Assembly: GCA_022702705.1 (NCBI GenBank)
Contig: CM040425.1
Coordinates: forward strand, 9,440,001-9,504,000
Source of the DNA: Papilionanthe hookeriana x Papilionanthe teres
Taxonomy: Eukaryota > Streptophyta > Magnoliopsida > Asparagales > Orchidaceae
Length of the DNA stretch: 64,000 bases
Direction of reading: 5' to 3'
A model generated the notes under the pieces. The model ran no database searches. It saw only the letters and a list, made by a program, of their open reading frames with translations, and had not been told where the DNA came from. Position numbers and translations under genes: made by a program. Each line of letters opens with the position of its first letter. The stretch's first letter is position 1. Below are positions 56,586-64,000 of this stretch, one piece after another.

Positions 56586-58655
56586 TGTTGACCTCATTTT
56601 TGGTGAGGTCTTTTCCTTCCTCTTAATGCTTAGAATCTAGTCATAGGACTTCTCCTTGACTATCCTAGAGGACTAGAATTGGGACCCACCCTTTAGCAAC
56701 TCAGCCACTTCTTGACTCCTCTTAGGACCCCACTTGAATGGTTGTAAACCTCTAAATCACCTTGGAAGGTTAAAACCACCATATGGGCAACCAATAGTGA
56801 ATTCCTATAGGATGTCCAAGCCTTAGGACTACCCCAGGCGACCTTGGGTGACTTGAGCTTCTCTTGCACACACACACACCCATAAGCCACTTAACCTAAA
56901 CCTTGAACCCTTGCCTTTCTACCCTTATGAAACTCACATGGTTGAACCCAAGACACTAATATTTGATTAAGATGGCTAAGGTCAATATGTGAAGGATCAT
57001 AAAGTGGTTACCATTTGGCTAGACTTGGTCCCAAAGTAGTTGGACTTAGCTAAGTCCATGGCACATGCTTCCAAACCCTAATTCCATTCCAAATCAATTT
57101 TTACTCAATCTTGACTCCACTAAAATGGTCTCATTCTTCCCTATTTGAAATCCCATTCAATTGCCAAATTTTCTGGTTTTGACATTGGGTCCCCTAAGCT
57201 TACCCAAAACTACCTAAATGGCCCCCACAACCACCAAAATTATCCAAAAATTCCCAAAAATTACCCAAAATTCCTAAAGAATTCTATGAATCATTTAAAA
57301 ACAATCCCTACATTTTAAATCCACCAAAATACCCCAATACTCTCCAAATAACCTCCAAATACCCTAAATACCCCTTCTGGCCCAAAATTCCAAAAATTCA
57401 AACATTACCAAAAAAATTCTAGAAAATCCCAAATATTCCCAATTACATTTTGTTGAACTACACCATAAGCCAATTTTTCCAATTTAACCCACTTTTATCA
57501 AAATCCCCAATTTGACACATCTTTAACCCATGTAGACCCAATGTCAAACCAAGTCAACTCAGTTGACCCCAATTTTGCTCAAACTCAATTCTAAACTTCA
57601 ATTCAACATTTCCAATACCAATTTAAACCAAAACCAAGCCCAATTTGACTCACACTTGAATTCAATTTCAACTTGAAACCAAAACCCCAATCTTAGCCTA
57701 TGACCCAAACCTACCCAAATCCAACCCAATTCAACTCAATTTTTCCTAATTTCAATTCCAAATTCTTCCTAATACATCCATAAACCAAACAAAACATCAA
57801 TTGGCTGTCAATTTAAACCCAAACACAACTCAAAATCCATTTAAAATCAAAACCCCAAATTTGCCCTAAAGTTATCACCTGCCACTAAATCTCCAAATTG
57901 AATCCCCTAAGCCCAAAATTTCCACCCAATTTCTATCCTAAACCCTTACTAACAATCATTTGAAACATTTTGGACCGTCAATTGGCCTTGAACCAAACTC
58001 TAGCTAAACCTAAACCCAACCTAACCCATGGTGACAAAAAATGACCAAGACCCCAAAATCCTCCAAATTAAAACTTCAAATGAACTCAAATCCACTTCAT
58101 GTCTTCATGAAAAATCTTTCTTACAATCATCTACACAATGTTGACAAATTAATTTGATCCAATTCAAACCCAAACTCCAGTTAGCCCAACTCAAACCATG
58201 TGCACATGAACCAAATTAAACCAAACCAAACCAAAATTGACCAAACCAACTTCTTGGCTACTGTCCCTAGGCCTTCTAGGGTGGGTTTGACCTGACCTGA
58301 CCCATGCCCCATGAGCCATGGACCAATGGTCCACCACTTTAGACGAATGGGCTAAGCCACATGGCTAAGTCCATGTCCCATCCTTAATATCCCTTTAAGC
58401 AACCATCTTTGCAAAATTAATTGAGCTAAACTCATCCTCCACTCCTCCTCAGCCTGCTCAGCCGCCTGACCGTCCTTGCCAGCCACCCTAGCCGTCGGAA
58501 CAGTCATGCTTGAGCACCCCTTTGTCCTTGAAAACTTAAAATTGAACCTGGGCAGTGGCCAATCCTTTCACCAGCCACCCTGCCTACACTGCCCTCACCC
58601 TAAGAGGCCTAAATCACTCATTGTCTGGCCCTAAGCTCCCCTCTCCGGCCATGGC

Positions 58656-58662
58656 TATAAAA
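58656..58662 (+). promoter_or_regulatory. LTR TATA box, diverged LTR
   Basis: TATAAAA in ggctataaaacccccacc, a canonical TATA box at the position of TATTTAAA in the other LTRs. Confidence 0.7.
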
Positions 58663-59075
58663 CCCCCACCTTTCAGCCTCGCCAAAGGTACTGAAATTTC
58701 GTCCACCTAACTTCCCCAAATTGCTCCCAGACCTTCTCCTAGCCTAAAGAAGAAGAGCCCTACTGTCCTCCTGCCCTAATTCCCACTAATTGAGCTCAAT
58801 TTTGGAGCTCAATTCTCAGGCCAGAACAAGACAATCCTCAAATCTCCACAGAAGTCAAATTAACTCCTCTCACACCTTCACCAGAGGTAGAGAAGGAGTT
58901 CCCCAGTGAAAGCCCCCTCTCCAGACCACCCAATCTATGCAGCCAATAAAGTCTGAAATCGGGCTTGGTCGAAATCGGGTATAGACAATTCACCAGAGCC
59001 AGAGACTTAATTTGGAGCTTCCTTGGGTTCAATTGAAGGTGCTACAACTCTCTGATTGAAGCTTCACTTCTCAGA

Positions 59076-59087
59076 GCAAAGGTATGG
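59076..59087 (+). promoter_or_regulatory. LTR leader splice donor, diverged LTR
   Basis: gcaaag/gtatgg with the intron starting at 59,082, aligned with the donors at 19,552 and 46,456. Confidence 0.5.
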
Positions 59088-59239
59088 ATCTCTTCTTCCT
59101 CCTAAGCTTCAGTGAATTCTCCAATTTGTTTGGCTCAATTTCATAGCATGTTAGCCTTATAGATATTTTCATCTCGTCAAGACAAGTTCATAGAGCATAA
59201 AAAAGTTTAATTTGGTTAAGTATTGAGTGAGATATTAAG

Positions 59240-59460
59240 CCTAGAAGGTGGACGGCTCTCAGGTTAGGGCGCTCGGAGACGATGAACGGATGCCGTCCAT
59301 TCGCGCGTGTATCGAATGGATGGCCCAAATTGCGTCGAACCAGAAACGGGGCAAAATCGAGGGCCGCGTGGCGCTGAGTCAGATGGCGGCGCCGAATGGG
59401 AATGCGCCATGTGGAGCTTCGGAGCTACCGAGGTTGACGCGGCGTTGACTAGTTTAAATA
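59240..59460. other. CpG-rich block in the diverged LTR
   Basis: gaacggatgccgtccattcg is shared with 46,660. CG dinucleotides are frequent although this is the oldest-looking LTR. Confidence 0.6.
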
Positions 59461-61261
59461 GAAAAATAGGGTATTTTTGATTTATTTAAATACCAGAAAC
59501 TTCAAAAATTCATATCTTTATGTAGAAAAATCACAAAATTAAAATAAAAATACTCTCTTGCTCAGTGAATAGAGGAGAATAATGTGAAAAAAGAATTATG
59601 TTATTTTTTATGAGTATTTTATTTTTAATTAATTATTTACTAATTTCAGTATTTTAATTCTCCATGCATGCATACAAATCACCATGGCATGAGACCATAG
59701 GGCTTTTGTAGCCTCTGTTCTTGGGAACATTACTTGAATTTTCCAAGGCCATAGGCCATCTCTGTGGCAAAATATTGATTTTTCAAATTTATGTGTCTGT
59801 TTTGTCATTTTAATTCCAGTAATTAACATGTTGCTTAGAAAATTCAAGGAAAATTAGGAGAAGTATCATAGGACCAGAGGACCCTAGGAAAATTATGGTT
59901 TGGCTTAATTTCCTTAAAATACTTCTAATTTGCCAAAACACCCAAAATTAAATTTTAATTAATTAGGATTAACCACACATCAAAACCACTTGAAAACAAT
60001 TCTCCACTGATCCTTAGGGTCAGAGGAGTCCCACATAAAAATTTGGAATCAATTGCAAATGGTTTAACCCATTAAAAGGATTAATTAAATCACATGGCTA
60101 TTTTCAAACTTTAAAAATTCATAAAACCTAAACTACATTTAGAAAATTCACCAAATTCGTTTTGGGACCACTCTGATACTAGAGGAGTCTAAGAAAATTA
60201 AAATTGGATTTTTCTAATAAACTTCATTTTTTCCCCCTTTTTTAATATTTTAATAATTAAAAAATAATAAAAATCACAAAAACATTAGAAGTCACGAAAA
60301 TGTCATATTTTGCTCCCTAATCATTTAGGAACAAACCAAATAATTTTCCCAAGTCTCTAGGTTAAAATTGAATTTTAAAAGCTTAATGTAATTTTTAATA
60401 TTAAAAAATGAATTTTCAAACTTTCTCATTAAAATAATTCTAATAAATCAAATAAAAATCAGAAAAATATTAAATTTGTTTCCCTGGACTCCTTGAGGTC
60501 GGAGAGATTTAATAAAAATATAAAATCCATTTTTCAACTTTAATTTTATTTTGAAATTAGTTAATACCTTAAAACTTGAAATAATTATAGTGAATAAAAT
60601 ATAATTCAAAAAATCAGAAAAATTGGTCCAAATGGTTCTCTAGTAGGTAGGAACATCCTATAATTTTCCTAAGGACAGAAAACTTACCTTGGTCATGTTG
60701 TTGAATTTTCATTGAAAATCCATATTTTCCACAAAAATAATTACATAAATTAAGTTAAAAACAGAAAAATCACATTTTCTCCTCTAATGTTTTAATTGGC
60801 ATGTGAGTGATGTGACACAAAAATTTCAAATTTTTTTGAGCTCAATTTAGTGAATTATGAAGTGAATAGGCTTAAGAGGATATAAAGGTAATTATGAATT
60901 TTAACCTTAATTAATATTTTAGGCCTAATAAAGGGGGAGGGTAAAATAATTGATTTTAATCTTCCTTTGGATGATTGAAACTTAGGGAATAAAAGGGTAG
61001 AAACCCATTAATCGCCTTAAAAAATATCAAGATGGAACCTTAATTAATTAAACCATTTAAATTTTGGAAGATTAATTAAAATTTTGGATTATTAAAATTA
61101 GGGATATAACTTAAGAAGATATTAATTCTTTGACCTAAAATCCCTAATTGAAGTAATACAATAACATCCAATTCTTGATAATTATAATTGAAATTATTAA
61201 TTAAATAATAAATAATCTGACCCACTTTTTTATGTTTGCAAATTATGTTAATAGAAACGGC

Positions 61262-62270
61262 ACCAAAAACTTGATCCCGCTTAATATATATTGAATTTAT
61301 GATGGAATGTATAATGTGGATTCTACGCAAGTATACGTATCGTATCAAGTAATACAGGGCTCTAGTGGAGTCCTGGTTATCAATCCCACAGGGTAGTTTT
61401 TAAAAGATTTGTAACAGCTAAATTTAAAAAGTATTTACTTAGTATAGTATACAGAAATTTAGAATACATAACTAAAGCAAACTAAAGTAAACTAATGCTT
61501 TAAATAAATTTGAATTAAAGATTTCAGAAAAAGTATCCTTCTCCTTGCTTATAGAAAATTAAGTGAATGATGAATTTAAATAGACTTTTGTATTGTAACA
61601 AATAGGAGCATTCCTATTCTTTACCCTTTGGTCGAGGTGCAAAGAACATTGACTAGTCCTATGTTTGATTACTAAATCTATGGCTAGGCTGGGAGAATAC
61701 TGGATGCCACTTCAGAGCTCCCACGTTCCCCTCACCTGAGGGCTAACATCTACACTTAAGCTCTCAAGCAATAGGACCAAATTGAATATTTTAGTCTGTC
61801 ACACTAAAATGTCCAATTCTATGTCCACTAAATAATATTTCCCTAGTTATTTGCACCCTCCTTCCAAGACTTTTGACTTCCATGAATATTGGATGTAATC
61901 TTTACTATAGTTGATAATTCAACATATTTTAACAAGTCAATGGGCCAGATTGAAAAGTAAATTAAGTTTTAAGTAAAAATTATCACAATTTATTTTAATA
62001 TATTAGGCATTTCTATTTAATTTCATCAATTCACATAACTTCATAAACAAGGAGAAAGACTAAGAAAACTTCTCAGAATGCATGACAATTAAACAAAGCA
62101 TGGATTTCATTTAAAGTTAACAACAATAAACAAAGATACTTAAGATATTTAGATGATAGGAGTTCAAAAAAACACTATTTAGTAAAATACTAATCCATAT
62201 ATATAAGTTTAGAAATATATTGAGTTTTACCCTTTAGGTTGATTCCATTGAAGCCAATTTTGGATAAGGC
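61262..62270 (-). repeat. Athila-like LTR fragment, minus strand
   Basis: The reverse complement ends cttgcgtagaatcc...gggatcaagtttttggtgccgtt (two short landmarks), the Athila LTR end running into a primer site that is cut after ggtgccgtt. Upstream on the minus strand are the gtaaagaac and caatgcattctgag landmarks of LTRs 1 and 2. The LTR start is not recognised, and homology fades beyond about 62,270. Confidence 0.7.
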
Positions 62271-62275
62271 ATCTC

Positions 62276-62320
62276 CTCAAGCTTCTCCTCACTTATATAT
62301 ATATATATATATATATATTC
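62276..62320. repeat. (TA)n microsatellite
   Basis: About 14 TA units, followed by a T/C-rich tract. Confidence 0.9.
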
Positions 62321-63309
62321 TTTTCTTTCTTTTTTCTTTTTCTTTTTGGATTGATTTTCAATCCTTCTCTTTTTCTTTCTCAAGTGAGGATTACTATATC
62401 TGGATAGCCTGTTAATAATTTTGAACTTCAACTTTCTCTTCCTAAATTTGAAACTTAAAATATTTCTTTGCTTATATTTATTTTATAGACTTTACTTCAT
62501 TGAGTTTCAATCTCTTCTTTTTCATCTAAATATTTAAGAATTTTAATTTTAGAATATAGTTTTCCTTATTTTAAATAGTTTATTATATTCTTATTTCCTT
62601 TAACCAAATATCTTATTCTATTAAATTAATTGAATTACTAAAAACATCTTATTTAACTTTCTATAATAATTATATAAAGTAATTCATGTTTATTGAATTT
62701 AAAAATTACTACAGAAAGATCATTTGATAATAATTTTTAAAAATAGAAATTGAGAACAATTTAATAATTAAATTTGTATTTTTACCTTCCACCAAACTTA
62801 AATTTTTCTATCTATTTCTAAATGGTGAAAAGGAAAATATATATAGTAAAGTACAACATACCTTTGAGCTTTAGGTATTTCTTTTTCTTGAAATTTTTTT
62901 TTTGCAGGATTTTTTTATTATTTAAAGAACTTGTACTGTTAGTATTCTTCCATATATATAGTATTTAAAAGAAAATGCTGGGATAAGAAATTTTAAATAA
63001 GTATAAAACACAACAAATGAAAACTAAATCTATTACTACACATATAATCAACTACCCTACTTTAAACATATTAAAACAATCTAAAGATATTAAAAGTTCA
63101 TAACTTATAAAAATTTAAACAACACATTAAAGAAAAACTAACATCCTATCTAAAATAAAAAATTGCAAACTAACTTAACACACATAAAAAAATATAACGT
63201 TACATCATAAGCAAACAAACAAACAAACCAAATCCACAGTCCACAAAGAGTACAGAATAATTACACACAGAACAATAAATTTTTCAACAGAACAATTAAT
63301 CTAAACAAA
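62321..63309 (-). other. AT-rich region between LTR fragment and env-position gene, minus strand
   Basis: No open frame. Probably 3' UTR and LTR start of the minus-strand Athila-like element. No TGATACACC terminus was found. Nothing else recognised. Confidence 0.4.
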
Positions 63310-64000
63310 CTAAACAACATCTAACTCATAATATGCAATTTCATACTCTGAATGCCGCTGGAGATATTCACTATCATAATCATGTCTTCTTTCCAAACCA
63401 TCAATCCTGTGGTCCATATGCTCAAATCTTCATTCCAAATTCTCTCCAAATTGTTCAAAATTCTTTCTACTTAGGGTCAGCTCATTCATCAGATCTTGAA
63501 GGGTAGGAGTAGTGTACTGAGGGGGTTCATAACTAGTAGAGGGTATATCTTTACTTGAAGAAGGTACATAGTCCATTGTCCCAGATCTCCATCCTTCGTG
63601 GGATTCATATTTCTTAATATTAGCCAGAGTAATGGGTTTTATAGGCTCAAACTATTCCTCCTCATCTCTTGCCTCTACCCTAGATAATTGGCAGAGTGCA
63701 TAAATAAGACCAGGATGTCCTAGTCCTCCTCCACTTTCACTTCTTGAGGTGGCTAATATATTCTTATAAATTACACTTCTCACATTAATACTTTTTTTTT
63801 TCTGAATACAGAAATTCAGAACTACTCTATCTCTTGTTACCTCACTATGGTGGTAAGTAGGTAACAAAGTAGAACAAATAAAATAGTGTCAGGCTTTAGA
63901 TGTTGCATTTAACATAGAAAGAAGGAATTTTACCCGTTCTCGCTGCTTTATCTTCCAGACTCCTTTCTCTTCAGTGAGAAAGTTGATCACCTCTTCCAGT
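63310..64000 (-). pseudogene. Env-position protein of a minus-strand Athila-like element (cut by window edge)
   Basis: On the minus strand: H-Y-F-I-C-S, H-H-S-E-V-T-R-D-R-V-V-L-N-F-C-I-Q, I-N-V-R-S-V-I-Y, G-G-L-G-H-P-G-L-I-Y-A-L-C and I-K-P-I-T-L. A helical C-terminus with M-D-H-R-I-D-G-L-E-R-R ends at a stop at 63,312-63,310. Stops at about 63,649 and 63,437 interrupt it. It is the fourth member of this family in the window, and its N-terminus lies beyond the right edge. Confidence 0.75.

Larger units (their letters stand above)
56586..61220 (+). repeat. Ogre-like LTR, diverged and truncated (copy 3 right side)
   Basis: Starts TGTTGACCTC with the terminal stem-loop (one G-T wobble). It follows the LTR plan: C/A-rich U3, TATAAAA at 58,656, donor at 59,082, CpG-rich block 59,240-59,460, AT-rich part. 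It stops near 61,220, before the terminal third, where a minus-strand Athila-like piece begins. It is clearly more diverged from the other LTRs than they are from each other. Confidence 0.85.

Noticed and set aside
62276..62320. Replication origin or regulatory TA tract
   Set aside because: A plain dinucleotide microsatellite with no other signal.

Overview
This window is plant nuclear DNA made almost entirely of LTR retrotransposons. It is AT-rich with no operons, and both element families carry plant-type marks: a Tat/Ogre-type element with two RNase H domains and a TGGTGACTCCGCTGGGGA primer site, and an Athila-type element with TGATACACC LTR ends and a TGGCGACGTTGCCGGGGA primer site. A eudicot is most likely, because Ogre elements are best known there, but the species cannot be told. 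I see no convincing host gene, tRNA, rRNA or CRISPR array. Layout: (1) 1-19,650 is a giant Ogre-like element (copy 1) with a 12.2 kb interior. Its 5' LTR runs off the left edge, and its 3' LTR is cut at about 19,650 and joined to (2) an inverted LTR fragment of the same family (19,650-23,600), making a palindrome with arms of about 2.8 kb. (3) 23,601-39,513 holds Athila-like pieces: a 3' end with PPT, an LTR, two decayed env-position genes, a second LTR, then a broken gag-pol followed by two more env-position modules. (4) 39,556-51,072 is the 3' part of a second Ogre-like copy with a complete 7.4 kb LTR. (5) That LTR also serves as the 5' LTR of a third, nearly non-coding copy (51,073-56,585), which ends in (6) a further, more diverged LTR (56,586 to about 61,220). 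(7) 61,262-64,000 is a minus-strand Athila-like fragment. The main discovery is in the Ogre-like family. Downstream of integrase, copies 1 and 2 both carry an extra reading frame whose C-terminal half is an AlkB-type Fe(II)/2-oxoglutarate dioxygenase, most like the plant ALKBH9/ALKBH10 RNA m6A demethylases. In copy 1 the iron ligands H-x-D...H and the R-x5-R motif are all readable. The N-terminal part of this protein resembles the element's own ORF1, in the spacer ahead of gag, so the two look like products of one duplicated module. A conserved 5' splice donor lies in every LTR that spans the site, and acceptor-like sequences lie just before the ATG of ORF1 and of the AlkB frame. This suggests that ORF1 and the AlkB protein are made from separate spliced mRNAs that share an LTR leader. 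An element that carries its own eraser for m6A on its RNA is a coherent hypothesis, because ALKBH9B of Arabidopsis is reported to promote mobility of the Onsen retrotransposon. All gag-pol frames here are broken by stops and frameshifts, so these are relics. Other notable structure: three unrelated tandem arrays at the same place in the 3' UTRs of the three Ogre-like copies, a conserved segment before the PPT, hairpins, a CpG-rich block retained in the LTRs, a run of primer-site-like repeats, and several LTRs shared between neighbouring elements.
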